Source of the DNA: Nitrospinota bacterium | GTDB taxonomy: Bacteria > Nitrospinota_A > UBA7883 > JADGGD01 | Assembly (NCBI GenBank): GCA_015229165.1 | Contig: JADGCD010000012.1 | Location: 1 to 19,837 of the forward strand | DNA: 19,837 nt | Direction of reading: 5' to 3' | Shown: in pieces, positions 1 to 7,583 of the stretch | Position numbering within the stretch: position 1 is the first letter of the stretch | How the letters are laid out: each line of letters begins with the position of its first letter | Program-made: the position numbers and the translations under genes | Notes under the pieces: generated by a model | Databases searched by the model: none | Told to the model about the DNA's origin: nothing | The model's input: the letters and a program-made list of their open reading frames with translations, nothing else

Positions 1-1179
1 CGGCTGGCCCAGGCGCGTCTGCTGGCGGTCGACGACGAGATCGCCCGGCGCAGGGAAGAGGGGGAGACGCAAGCGCGCCTGGCGCGCCAGCGCGCCGAGG
101 AGTCCGTCGCCGAACACGCCGCAGAAGGGCGATGGCGCGTCACGCAGGAGGCGCAAGCGTACCGGAGCGAACGGCTCGGGGAAATCGACCACGAAATCGC
201 CGCCCTTGAGGGGCGCAAACGGGAGATCGACCGGGCTGTCGACGCGGCCAACGTCCGCCTTGCGGCGCTGGAGGACGAGTTGACCTGGAAGCGGGAAGAG
301 GTCGAGCGGGAAGCGGCGCGCCTCACGGAGCGGACCGGCGAACGGGTCGCCCGCAACGCCGCCGAGGAGCAGCAACGTCTGGCCGTCGAGATCGACGCCT
401 ACCGGAGCCGTCGGCTCGAAGAGATCGAACGGGAGGGGACGGCGCGGATCGAAGAGCTTGAAACGCGGCATGCGTCCCTTCTGGCCGACATCGCCCGGGA
501 GGCGGAGGAAGCGCGGGCTCGCCTGCGCGCCGAGCAGGAAGAGGCGGAACGGGCGTGGCAAGAGCGGCGCGCCCTTCTGGAACGACAGGACGAAGGAGAG
601 CAGGCCGTGGCCCGGATGGACCGGGAGCGGCGTGAAGCGGTCGAGGAAGAACTGTCACTGATGCGCGCCCGTGCGGAAGATGAGATCGCTTGTCGTGTGG
701 CGGAGGCCGAATCGTCTCTCGCATCCGCCATCGCCGAACAGCGTCGCGCCGAAGAGGAGTCCGCCCGTCACGAGCGGGAACGCCTCACGCTCGAGCTTGC
801 GTCGCTTCGGAGCGAGGGGCTGGAAGCCGCAGAGAAGGAGGCGGCCCGTTTGGCGGAAGACCGTGCGGGAGAGCTGGAACGGCGCCTACGCTCCCGCGAG
901 GAGGATTTCGAGTCGGATATTGCCCGGCGCAAAGAGGGGGTGCGGGTCGCGCTGGAGCGGGAGCGGGCCGAGCGGCTCGGCGCGCTTGAGGAGGAGCTTG
1001 CCGAGAGGCGGCGCGCAACAGAGGACGAGATCGCCGCCACCATGGCCAAAGCGGTGCGGGACATCGAGGAATGGACCGCCCGCGAATCGGAGCGTCTGCG
1101 GGAGCGGCTGGGCAAAGAATACCAGCGGCAGATGGCGGAGATGGAGGCCGAGCTAAAGGCCCGGTTCGACGTCTCCTGA
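1..1179 (+). CDS. Arg/Glu-rich coiled-coil protein, 3' part (5' end outside window)
   Basis: The reading frame is open from the first base of the window to TGA at 1177-1179, so at least 392 codons are present and the start lies upstream. A TTG at 280 is only an internal codon. The whole visible protein is low in complexity: Ala, Glu and Arg dominate, with regularly spaced Leu/Ile and almost no Pro, Gly or aromatic residues. That predicts one very long alpha-helix or coiled coil, with many E-R-E-E and A-R-R-x-E runs. No catalytic motif, membrane segment or signal peptide is visible in this part. The last 27 bp overlap the 3' end of the convergent DUF4062-STAND gene. Function is not recognisable; such proteins may be structural, scaffold or SMC-like rods, and the missing N-terminus could carry the identifying domain. 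That it is a real gene follows from its composition and its long open frame, although GC-rich DNA also creates open frames on the other strand here. Confidence 0.75.
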   Translation, partial: RLAQARLLAVDDEIARRREEGETQARLARQRAEESVAEHAAEGRWRVTQEAQAYRSERLGEIDHEIAALEGRKREIDRAVDAANVRLAALEDELTWKREEVEREAARLTERTGERVARNAAEEQQRLAVEIDAYRSRRLEEIEREGTARIEELETRHASLLADIAREAEEARARLRAEQEEAERAWQERRALLERQDEGEQAVARMDRERREAVEEELSLMRARAEDEIACRVAEAESSLASAIAEQRRAEEESARHERERLTLELASLRSEGLEAAEKEAARLAEDRAGELERRLRSREEDFESDIARRKEGVRVALERERAERLGALEEELAERRRATEDEIAATMAKAVRDIEEWTARESERLRERLGKEYQRQMAEMEAELKARFDVS

Positions 1180-4100
1180 CTTCTCCCCGACCCGGGGGCG
1201 CAGCCAATCGAGCATGGCGGCGATTTTCTCCCGGAACGGTTCGCCTTCCGGCGTCCGGGCAAGAACCGCCGCCTCCTCGGCCTTTCGCAACGCTTCGGGC
1301 CAACCCTTTTTTTCCTTGATCCGTATCGACGCCTGATTGAACAGGGCGACGATCAATCCTTCATGCCCGCCCAACTCCCTGCAGAGCGCTTCCTTCCTCT
1401 CAAGCAGCGCCAGGGCCCGGTCGCTCTCCCCCCCGGCAAGGGCGATGGCGGCCTGATGCCCGAGGTTGAGCTCCAGGGCCCCCCGCTCGCCCCGTCGCGC
1501 CGCCAAATCTTCTTCCTCTCTGAGGAGCTGCTGCGCCGCCTCGTTCCGATGGAGACGCAGGGCCACCGACGCCGCAGTCCCCAAGGCCCTGCGCAGCTCC
1601 CCTTCCAAATCAGCCTCGCGGGCCGCCAGCCCGGCTTCCTGCGCCGCCGCTTCGGCGTCGGCGAGCCGTCCCTCCTTTAACGAAAGGTGCGCTTCGTTGT
1701 TGCGGGCCACAGCAAGAGCCGCCCGGTCGTTTCGCTCGCGGACGATAACCGCCTCTTCCGCGTAGCAGGCGATGGCTGCAGACAGGCTTCCGCTTGCTTC
1801 CAAAAGGGAGCCCCGGATGCCAAGCGCCCGGGCCAGCGCCGCCGGATCGCCGAGGTTGCGGCAGAGGGCGACCTGTTCGTCGCTCATACCCAGCGCGGCG
1901 GTGGTGTCCCCCGCGCCGAGGGAGGCCACGGCGGCGCCGCCGAGGGCGTTCTGGATCGCCTTGCCGTCGCCGATCTCCCGCCCGATGAGGATCGCTTCGG
2001 CGTAGAGGGGAAGCGCCTCCTCGGGCGCATCCTGATCCAAAGCCAGGGACGCCCGGTTGGTGAGCGCCCGGACGATCCCCTGCCGGTCTCCCACTTTCCG
2101 GGCCATCCGCTCTGCATCGCGATAGAGGTTTGCCGCCTTCTCCCGATCCCCCCTCTTTTGCGCCAGCACCGCCTGATTGTTCACGGCGACGGCCAACTGG
2201 TCGAAGTCGCCCGATTCGCGGGCCATCCGCTCCTGCTCCGCCAGGAGCAGCGCCGACTCTTCCCACGCCCCACGATGCTGGAGGATGACCGCCTGCGCAC
2301 CGACGGCCCGTATGAGACCGTACCGGTAGTCGAGGCTCCGGCATATCCTCTCCTTCTCCCGAAAAAGGCCGAAGGCTTCGTCCCAGGCGCCCCGCTCCTG
2401 AAGGATCAGCCCCCGGTTCCCCATGATCCGCTGCAAGCCGACCTGGTCCGCGCGTGCGCGGCAAAGGCTCTCCGCCTCCCGATAGGCGTCAAGCGCCCCC
2501 GGGGCGTCGCCGGTCAGGTAGCGATGGTTGGCGAGGTTGGAGAGAGCCCCCGCCAGGTTCGCGCCGTCGTCCTCCCGTCGCGCCTGGTCCACCAGAAACG
2601 ACAACAGGGGGCCGACAAGGGAAAGACGGCCGCTCTCCTGCATCAGAGAGGCGACGCTCCAGACGGCTTCGGCATGATCATGGGGCCGTTCGATGACCGG
2701 ACGGTAGCTCTCCTCCATCCGGTGGAGTGTATCCCGCTCGATCCCGGCCCAATAGGAGCGGACCTCCATCGGCTCCCGTTCCCATACCAGCGGGAGCCAG
2801 CGGGAATCGGCGAGAAACCGGTGGAGCCGTTCCCGCTCGTCGAGCTGGTCGAGGAGCCACGGCGCCTCCTGCGCAGCCCGCCCGTTCGGCTCCTGCGCGA
2901 GGAAATATTCCGCCAACGTCCGCCTGACCGCCCGCCGTTCGCCCCGCCCCGAAAGATAGCGGCTCTCTACGGCCTGCCGCAGGAAATCGTGGAAGAAGGT
3001 CAGGAGGCCCGAACGGTTGACCAGCGATTCGACCAGCGCCAGATAGAGCCCCGACCAGTAGGCGTGCGGAAGCGGCGCCCCAGCCTCGCCCACGAGGTCG
3101 AGAATCTCCCGTTCCGACAATCCGCCGCGCGAAGCCCATATCAGGCTCAGCGCCTTTCGGGTCAGACCGGGCGCGTCCTGTTCGTGGTCGGCTTCAAACC
3201 GCGCCAGCACGGCGGTATAGAGCTGGGCGACCGTCGGCGCGGCCAGGTAGGTGTCCAGCCTCCCGTCGATCTCTTCGAACACCCCGAACAGGCGTAGCTC
3301 CTCAAGCAAGGTACGCAGGAAAAGGGGATTGGACGTTTGGTCAGCCTCCACGACGCGCGCGCGCCGCCGCTCGTCCAGTCTCTTTCCATACTGGGTGAGA
3401 TACCCGTCGATGAACCGGCCCCGTTCCTCCCGTGTCAGGGGTGTCACTTCATAGGTGTCCCACCCCCGCTCCGCCAGCGCAATCTGGCATCGCCCCGGGA
3501 GGGTCGAGAGAATCAGCCGGACGTTTTCGGGAAAGGAGCGGGGGAGCCAGTCGAGATCGTGCGCGTTCTCCCGGTCGGTCAACTGGTTGAGGGCGTCGAT
3601 GACAACGACCACCGGCGCGGCGCGGGAGGCTTTGGCGAGCCACCGGGGAAAGGCGGTGATGATCTCCTGCGGGTCGGTGGGGATCTTTTCGGCGTCGTCC
3701 GCCCCCTCCTCTCCCCCTGCGCGCGCGAGAAAGAGGTCGATCTGGCCCATGACGCCGCGCATAAGGAGGAGATGGTCGGCGGTGTCGGCGTCGCTGCCGA
3801 TAAAGTTTACGGAGAGGAAATGGTCGGGACGTTGACGGCGGAATCCGGCGGCCCAATTGGCCAACAGCGCCGACTTTCCCATCCCCGACGGTCCGGTGAG
3901 GACCAAGGGCTTCCCGGCTCCCGTGACCGCCTCGTCGATGCGGGCATATGCCTCCTGGCGGGGTATATAGACCTTGGTCCGCGCGGCGGCGAATGCTTCG
4001 TTGTCGAGGCGTCGGCCCTCTTGGGGAGAAGGCGCACCCGCTTCCGGGTACTGTCGGTCGAATGCGCGCCACAGGTCGTCCAGCACCCACCGTCCCAGCG

Positions 4101-4689
4101 TTTTCGCGTCCGGATATCCCTCCCGCAGGAAAAACCCGGTGGCGCGGATCCGCTCCTTGAGGGCTTCGAGCCGGACCGCAGAGGTCTCATGCTCGGCCTC
4201 GTAACCGTCCACGCGGCTTAGTCGCTCTTCGATGCGGCGCGAAGCCTCTCGGGAGCGGAAGTAGAAGAAGAGGTTATCCCGCCGCTCTTCCCGCTCAAGG
4301 GCGCCATGAACGATCTCGATCTCGGTGATCGACCGTCCCGTATAAGCCGGGTCGTCCGCATGGGGGGGGACCCACCCGTATCGCTCGCCCAGCAGACCGA
4401 TGAAGTAGGGGTAGCAACGATCGATCTCGTCCAGACAGACCGCCAACGTGTTTCCCCGTTCGGCCTCTTCGGCGGTGATACCCCACCGGAGATCGACCGG
4501 CGCGAAGCCGACCATCCGGCGGGCGAGCCGCCGCTCAAGCTCCGGGAAGACCCGTCTGACCAACTCGTTCCGCTCTTCGTGCATGTCCCGGAAGGTCGAA
4601 GAGAGAAACACCCGGATCATCCGCGGCTCTCCCCCTCCGGGGGGCGCCGTGCCCAAGAAATCGTGATCGGTCATGACGGACGCTTTCAT
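1153..4689 (-). CDS. DUF4062 - STAND NTPase - TPR repeat protein
   Basis: This protein of 1178 residues (1155 if the downstream start is used) has three parts. Residues about 25-140 match DUF4062, beginning R-V-F-L-S-S-T-F-R-D-M and continuing through the D-L-R-W-G-I and G-E-R-Y-G-W-V elements typical of that family. Residues about 250-470 form a STAND/NACHT-like P-loop ATPase with Walker A GPSGMGKS (266-273) and a Walker B-like VVVVIDALNQ (360-369), followed by a winged-helix-like segment to about 600. From about 690 to 1150 there are around ten TPR-type repeats of about 40 residues. DUF4062-STAND-TPR architecture is known from NPHP3/TEP1/NWD1-like proteins and bacterial signalling NTPases; the TPRs probably sense or bind a partner and ATP controls oligomerisation. 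The ATG at 4689 has no clear Shine-Dalgarno sequence, whereas the ATG at 4618-4620 has GGAGGGGGAG upstream and starts exactly at the DUF4062 domain, so that start is at least as likely. The gene is divergent from the RyR-TPR-SLOG-cyclase gene. Confidence 0.9.
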   Translation of the reverse strand: MKASVMTDHDFLGTAPPGGGEPRMIRVFLSSTFRDMHEERNELVRRVFPELERRLARRMVGFAPVDLRWGITAEEAERGNTLAVCLDEIDRCYPYFIGLLGERYGWVPPHADDPAYTGRSITEIEIVHGALEREERRDNLFFYFRSREASRRIEERLSRVDGYEAEHETSAVRLEALKERIRATGFFLREGYPDAKTLGRWVLDDLWRAFDRQYPEAGAPSPQEGRRLDNEAFAAARTKVYIPRQEAYARIDEAVTGAGKPLVLTGPSGMGKSALLANWAAGFRRQRPDHFLSVNFIGSDADTADHLLLMRGVMGQIDLFLARAGGEEGADDAEKIPTDPQEIITAFPRWLAKASRAAPVVVVIDALNQLTDRENAHDLDWLPRSFPENVRLILSTLPGRCQIALAERGWDTYEVTPLTREERGRFIDGYLTQYGKRLDERRRARVVEADQTSNPLFLRTLLEELRLFGVFEEIDGRLDTYLAAPTVAQLYTAVLARFEADHEQDAPGLTRKALSLIWASRGGLSEREILDLVGEAGAPLPHAYWSGLYLALVESLVNRSGLLTFFHDFLRQAVESRYLSGRGERRAVRRTLAEYFLAQEPNGRAAQEAPWLLDQLDERERLHRFLADSRWLPLVWEREPMEVRSYWAGIERDTLHRMEESYRPVIERPHDHAEAVWSVASLMQESGRLSLVGPLLSFLVDQARREDDGANLAGALSNLANHRYLTGDAPGALDAYREAESLCRARADQVGLQRIMGNRGLILQERGAWDEAFGLFREKERICRSLDYRYGLIRAVGAQAVILQHRGAWEESALLLAEQERMARESGDFDQLAVAVNNQAVLAQKRGDREKAANLYRDAERMARKVGDRQGIVRALTNRASLALDQDAPEEALPLYAEAILIGREIGDGKAIQNALGGAAVASLGAGDTTAALGMSDEQVALCRNLGDPAALARALGIRGSLLEASGSLSAAIACYAEEAVIVRERNDRAALAVARNNEAHLSLKEGRLADAEAAAQEAGLAAREADLEGELRRALGTAASVALRLHRNEAAQQLLREEEDLAARRGERGALELNLGHQAAIALAGGESDRALALLERKEALCRELGGHEGLIVALFNQASIRIKEKKGWPEALRKAEEAAVLARTPEGEPFREKIAAMLDWLRPRVGEKSGDVEPGL
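4611..4645 (-). promoter_or_regulatory. Strong internal Shine-Dalgarno and alternative start at 4620
   Basis: Read on the minus strand, GGAGGGGGAG precedes the ATG at 4620-4618 by about six bases. The encoded product would begin M-I-R-V-F-L-S-S, the usual first residues of a DUF4062 protein. The upstream ATGs at 4689 and 4674 have no comparable ribosome-binding sequence. This favours 4620 as the true start, giving 1155 residues. The purine run also encodes Gly-Gly-Gly-Glu in the longer frame, so composition alone could explain it. Confidence 0.5.
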
Positions 4690-4749
4690 GGTTGAAGCCT
4701 GCGCACCCCATTGTAGCCCAGCGCGGGCCGCGGGCCGTGTGTCGGTGAC

Positions 4750-4776
4750 TGATATAATCGGGCGAACAAGGGGAGG
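4750..4776 (+). promoter_or_regulatory. Extended -10 promoter and RBS of the RyR-cyclase gene
   Basis: TG-A-TATAAT at 4750-4758 is a perfect extended -10 element in otherwise GC-rich DNA. No convincing -35 box lies 16-18 bp upstream, which is tolerated by extended -10 promoters. Transcription would start near 4765, leaving a leader of about 17 bases that holds GGGGAGG at 4770-4776, five bases before the ATG at 4782. The 92-bp gap also has to contain the promoter of the divergent DUF4062-STAND gene, for which I see no clear boxes. Confidence 0.6.
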
Positions 4777-4781
4777 TCCGG

Positions 4782-7028
4782 ATGGCCGCTTACCGCAGAC
4801 GCAAGGGGACGAAGGGGGCGGTTCTGCCGTCCCCGTTTGACGGAATGGTCGAGGAAGTGGCGGCCCGACTTCACGCCACGTGGGTAGAGCGGCGCCGGGG
4901 CGAAGGGTGGACCTGGGGCCCCCAACGCAGCGATGCGAAGAAGACCCATCCCGACCTTGTTCCGTTCAAGAAACTGGCCGTCGGCGAGCAGGATCTGAAT
5001 CGCATTGTCGCCGAAGAGGCGCTCCGGATGGCCCTGTCGCTGGGCGCCGTGGTGGGCGATCCGGTCGCCTCCGCTCCCTCCCGGGGCGCTCCCCTCAACG
5101 CGGAGGGGATCGCTATCCCGACCCTCTTGAAGAACTGGCGCACGCTCGCGCAAAAGGGGGAAAGACTCTCCCCGGCGATGTACGAAGCCATCGGACAGGC
5201 CGCCCTGAAGAAGGGGGCGCCTCTGATCGCCTACGATATCTTCACCGAAGCGCTCGCCCATACCCCCGGGGTCCCCCGGTTGGTGACGCTGCTCGGGCTC
5301 TCTCTGGCCGAGACCGGCGCCTACGAGAAGGCGGTGGCGACCCTGACGCAGCTGCATGCGTCCGGTCGGGCCGACAGCGACGCCATCGGCATTCTGGCCC
5401 GCGCCTACAAGGACATGGCATGGCTCTCCGGCGACCGTCGACACATGGAAAAGGCCCATCTCCTCTATACCGAAGGGTACCGGATGGCGCTAAGGAAAAA
5501 GTCCGCCGGATGGCGCGACCGGGCTGTTTATACCGGCGTCAACGCCGCCGCCACCGCCTGCTTCGCCGGGAAGGAGAGGATCGCCCGCACGCTGGCCAAG
5601 GAGGTCCTGGCCCTGTGCGCGTCAGGGGGAAACAGCTATTGGGATCTCGCCTCCATGGCAGAGGCGGCGGCGATCCTCGGGCGATGGGACGAGGCCCTGT
5701 CAGGTTACCGCCAGGCGGGTGAGTTGGGCCGGGACAACCTTCGGCAACTCACTTCCACCCGGCGCCAGGCGCGGAGACTCCTCAAACGGATGGGAATGGC
5801 GACCGACCGGTTTGACCACTGCTTCAACGTTCCCAACGTCGTTACCTTCTCGGGGCACATGATCGACCGCGCCGAACGGTTGCAACCGCGGTTTCCGGCG
5901 GAACTGGAGGGACGGGTCAGGACGGAAATCGCGCGCCATTTGAAGGCGCTCAAGGGGGGCGTCGGCTTCTCCTCGGCCGCCTCTGGCGCCGACATTCTTT
6001 TCATCGAAGAGATGATCAAACGCAAAAGGGGGGCATCCGATCCCGACAATGTCGAGATCAACATTGTCCTCCCCTGCGCCCTGGATGCGTTCAGAGAGAT
6101 CAGTGTCGATCCCGCCGGACGCCATTGGAACGCCCGTCTGACGCGGTCGCTTTCCCATGTCTCGACCCTTCTGGAGGTCAGCCCCCTCCAGCATTTCGCC
6201 TCGCCCCTCGATTTCGGATTCACCAACATGACCCTGATCGGTCTGAGCCAGTTGCGGGCGAAATCGCTCGATACCGACGTTGCGCCGCTGGTCGTCTGGG
6301 ACGGCGCGACCGGAGACGGCGGGGGGGGGACTGCGACCATGGTCGCCAACTGGCGCGCGCGGGGGCTGGAGCCGACCATCATTGACATCGGAAAGCTTAG
6401 GCGGGACGAGCCGATCATCATCACCCGCCCGACCCTGCGGTCTCCCGTGAAGGCGCAGCGCATTGCGTCGCTTTCGCGGATCGACAAAGACGGGCGGCTC
6501 GTCTGCGCCATGCTTTTTTGCGACGTGGTTGGTTATTCGCAGCTGAACGAAGAGCGAATTGATCCTTTCGTAACCCATTTCATGGGAACCGTGGCCGCCC
6601 TTGCGAAGCGTTACCGCAAAGGGCTTCTGACGCGCAATACCTGGGGGGACGCGATTCATATGACGTTCGCCTCGGTCGAGCAGGCGGGACTGTTCGCGCT
6701 CGACCTGTGCGAGACCATCGGCGGAGCCGACTGGGGGGCTGTGGGGCTCCCCGCCGACCTGAACCTCCGCTTCGGACTCCACGCCGGACCGGTGAAACGG
6801 CGGTTCGATCCGGTTTTGGGTATGTCCGTCTACACCGGCGTCCATGTCAGTCGCGCAGCCCGGATCGAGCAGATTACCCCTCCCGGCCATGTATATGCGA
6901 GCCAGGAGTACGCGGCGCTGGTCGTAAGTACGGGAGTGACGTCCCTCGCTGTTGAGTATGCGGGCAAGATAAACTTGCCAAAAAAATATGGCGATTATCC
7001 TCTCTATATCCTTCGTCGCGCGGGGTAA
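4782..7028 (+). CDS. RyR - TPR-S - SLOG-like - class III nucleotidyl cyclase fusion protein
   Basis: The 748-residue protein reads as four modules. Residues 19-90 match the RyR domain (H-x-x-W, G-W-x-W-G-P, K-K-T-H-P-D-L-V-P-F, then the E-E-A-L helix). Residues about 105-335 are TPR-S/TRAFs-binding-like repeats, with G-I-L-A-R-A-Y-K-D, Y-T-G-V-N and Y-W-D-L-A-S-M-A-E-A as landmarks. Residues about 350-540 look like a SLOG-type Rossmannoid nucleotide-sensing fold, with S-G-H-M-I-D at the first strand-loop, S-S-A-A-S-G-A-D-I-L-F and the late strand V-V-W-D-G. Residues 570-748 form a class III adenylate/guanylate cyclase domain with metal-binding Asp581 (F-C-D-V-V-G-Y-S) and Asp623 (W-G-D-A). 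Arg694 is kept, but Ser690 replaces the usual transition-state Asn, and the usual substrate-choosing Lys and Asp positions appear to be Asn and Met. It is probably soluble, as no membrane segment is seen. RyR, TPR-S and SLOG modules are known from bacterial conflict systems. Substrate and product are unknown. Confidence 0.9.
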   Translation: MAAYRRRKGTKGAVLPSPFDGMVEEVAARLHATWVERRRGEGWTWGPQRSDAKKTHPDLVPFKKLAVGEQDLNRIVAEEALRMALSLGAVVGDPVASAPSRGAPLNAEGIAIPTLLKNWRTLAQKGERLSPAMYEAIGQAALKKGAPLIAYDIFTEALAHTPGVPRLVTLLGLSLAETGAYEKAVATLTQLHASGRADSDAIGILARAYKDMAWLSGDRRHMEKAHLLYTEGYRMALRKKSAGWRDRAVYTGVNAAATACFAGKERIARTLAKEVLALCASGGNSYWDLASMAEAAAILGRWDEALSGYRQAGELGRDNLRQLTSTRRQARRLLKRMGMATDRFDHCFNVPNVVTFSGHMIDRAERLQPRFPAELEGRVRTEIARHLKALKGGVGFSSAASGADILFIEEMIKRKRGASDPDNVEINIVLPCALDAFREISVDPAGRHWNARLTRSLSHVSTLLEVSPLQHFASPLDFGFTNMTLIGLSQLRAKSLDTDVAPLVVWDGATGDGGGGTATMVANWRARGLEPTIIDIGKLRRDEPIIITRPTLRSPVKAQRIASLSRIDKDGRLVCAMLFCDVVGYSQLNEERIDPFVTHFMGTVAALAKRYRKGLLTRNTWGDAIHMTFASVEQAGLFALDLCETIGGADWGAVGLPADLNLRFGLHAGPVKRRFDPVLGMSVYTGVHVSRAARIEQITPPGHVYASQEYAALVVSTGVTSLAVEYAGKINLPKKYGDYPLYILRRAG

Positions 7029-7031
7029 AAA

Positions 7032-7085
7032 CTGACGGGGCTTAAGTAGCTAAGGACCCCACAAGCTCTAAGCTACGTCAGCCCC
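7032..7085. terminator. Imperfect inverted repeat after the cyclase gene, terminator-like
   Basis: Four bases after the TAA stop, the sequence can fold with GTAGCT (7046-7051) against AGCTAC (7071-7076), plus either CTGAC (7032-7036) against GTCAG (7077-7081) or GGGGCT (7037-7042) against AGCCCC (7080-7085). The two outer pairings exclude each other. There is no run of T after it, so this may be a Rho-dependent end, an mRNA-stabilising structure or part of a degraded element. Confidence 0.35.
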
Positions 7086-7105
7086 ATAAGGTTAAATCAT
7101 GTATA

Positions 7106-7127
7106 GAATGGCGGAGGAGGGGGGATT
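7106..7127 (-). repeat. Direct repeat copy 1, tRNA-Ser-like acceptor end
   Basis: This 22-bp stretch matches 7301-7321 except for one extra G. Read on the minus strand it ends CTCCTCC-G-CCA after a run of C, the canonical layout of a tRNA-Ser 3' acceptor arm with encoded CCA. It loses the tRNA pattern just inside the T loop, and no 5' half is present. It is best seen as a fragment left by recombination or duplication. Confidence 0.45.
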
Positions 7128-7225
7128 ACTCGGCGCCGGGCGGCGCCTCGCCCTCCGGGTCGTCGCGCGTTGCGCGACGCTGCGTCGTCGCCCGAAACTG
7201 AAAAGGGCGCCGCCGCCGAACCGCC

Positions 7226-7250
7226 TGGTTGATATCGGGGGTTCGAACCC
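7226..7250 (-). pseudogene. tRNA-like T-arm/acceptor fragment ending in CCA
   Basis: On the minus strand this reads GGGTTCGAACCC followed by a stretch ending in AACCA. That resembles the T arm and 3' acceptor of a tRNA, with CCA at 7228-7226. T-stem pairing is poor, the spacing is one base short, and no complementary 5' acceptor strand or D arm is found on its 5' side. The GTTCGAAC core is a palindrome, so part of the resemblance may be accidental. Confidence 0.3.
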
Positions 7251-7300
7251 ATGCCTCTTATTCACCCGACAGACCATCCCTGCGGGACGGTTCCTTGGCT

Positions 7301-7330
7301 GAATGGCGGAGAGGGGGGGATTCGAACCCT
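7301..7330 (-). pseudogene. tRNA-Ser 3' fragment (direct repeat copy 2)
   Basis: On the minus strand, 7330-7304 reads GAGGG-TTCGAAT-CCCCCC then TCTCCG-CCA, which is a tRNA-Ser-type T arm and acceptor with CCA. One base is missing compared with the canonical 28-nt distance, and the T stem has one mismatch. No matching 5' half (acceptor GGAGAG-like strand, D arm, anticodon arm, long variable arm) lies between 7331 and 7420. It is therefore a fragment, not a working tRNA gene. Positions 7301-7321 repeat 7106-7127. A hairpin at 7275-7291 lies just 3' of it on the minus strand, where a tRNA terminator would be expected. Such fragments are typical of integration sites for tyrosine recombinases. Confidence 0.5.
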
Positions 7331-7583
7331 CTTTGTGTGTTGCAAGGCATGGAAAGTAAAAGAGTTGTAGTTATGTTATGCGACCTAGGGTAATATGGGG
7401 GCAAATGTGCTGGGAACCTGCCATCGTAGTGGAAAAGAAGTGGTTGGTATCGAGAGCCCTGCATGAGTTTCGATAAGCCCCATCCAGACATACGCCCTCC
7501 GCATCGATGAGAAGGTACAATTTCCCCCCGGCGGAATTCGAAGAGGCGTATTATCGAAACCAACAGGGGCAGGCCAAAGCGGC

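Larger units (their letters stand above)
7086..7583. other. Non-coding gap with tRNA remnants and hairpins
   Basis: No convincing protein gene is present in this 498-bp stretch. Short open frames on the minus strand translate across tRNA-like 3' ends and look spurious. The left half is GC-rich and full of hairpins: GGCGCC-GGGC-GGCGCC at 7131-7146, a perfect 8-bp stem CGTCGCGC/GCGCGACG at 7161-7179 and CCATCCC-TGC-GGGACGG at 7275-7291. The right half (about 7330-7550) is clearly lower in GC and resembles a promoter-bearing or acquired segment; TATTAT at 7549-7554 is a possible -10 for the DUF547 gene but lacks a matching -35. Confidence 0.6.

Noticed and set aside
1687..3297. 536-codon open frame on the plus strand
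   Set aside because: It lies wholly antisense to the DUF4062-STAND gene, is rich in Pro, Arg and Gly without domain landmarks, and arises from high GC bias at codon positions of the real gene.
5700..6890. 396-codon open frame on the minus strand
   Set aside because: Antisense to the RyR-SLOG-cyclase gene, whose domains are clear; no motif or ribosome-binding site of its own.
7226..7303. Complete tRNA on the minus strand, because the two CCA ends are 78 nt apart
   Set aside because: Read through, the 78 nt have no D arm, no anticodon arm and no 5' strand complementary to the acceptor end.
7258..7563. 101-codon open frame on the minus strand
   Set aside because: It translates across the tRNA-Ser 3' fragment (G-F-E-S-P-P-L-R-H type peptide), a common artefact.
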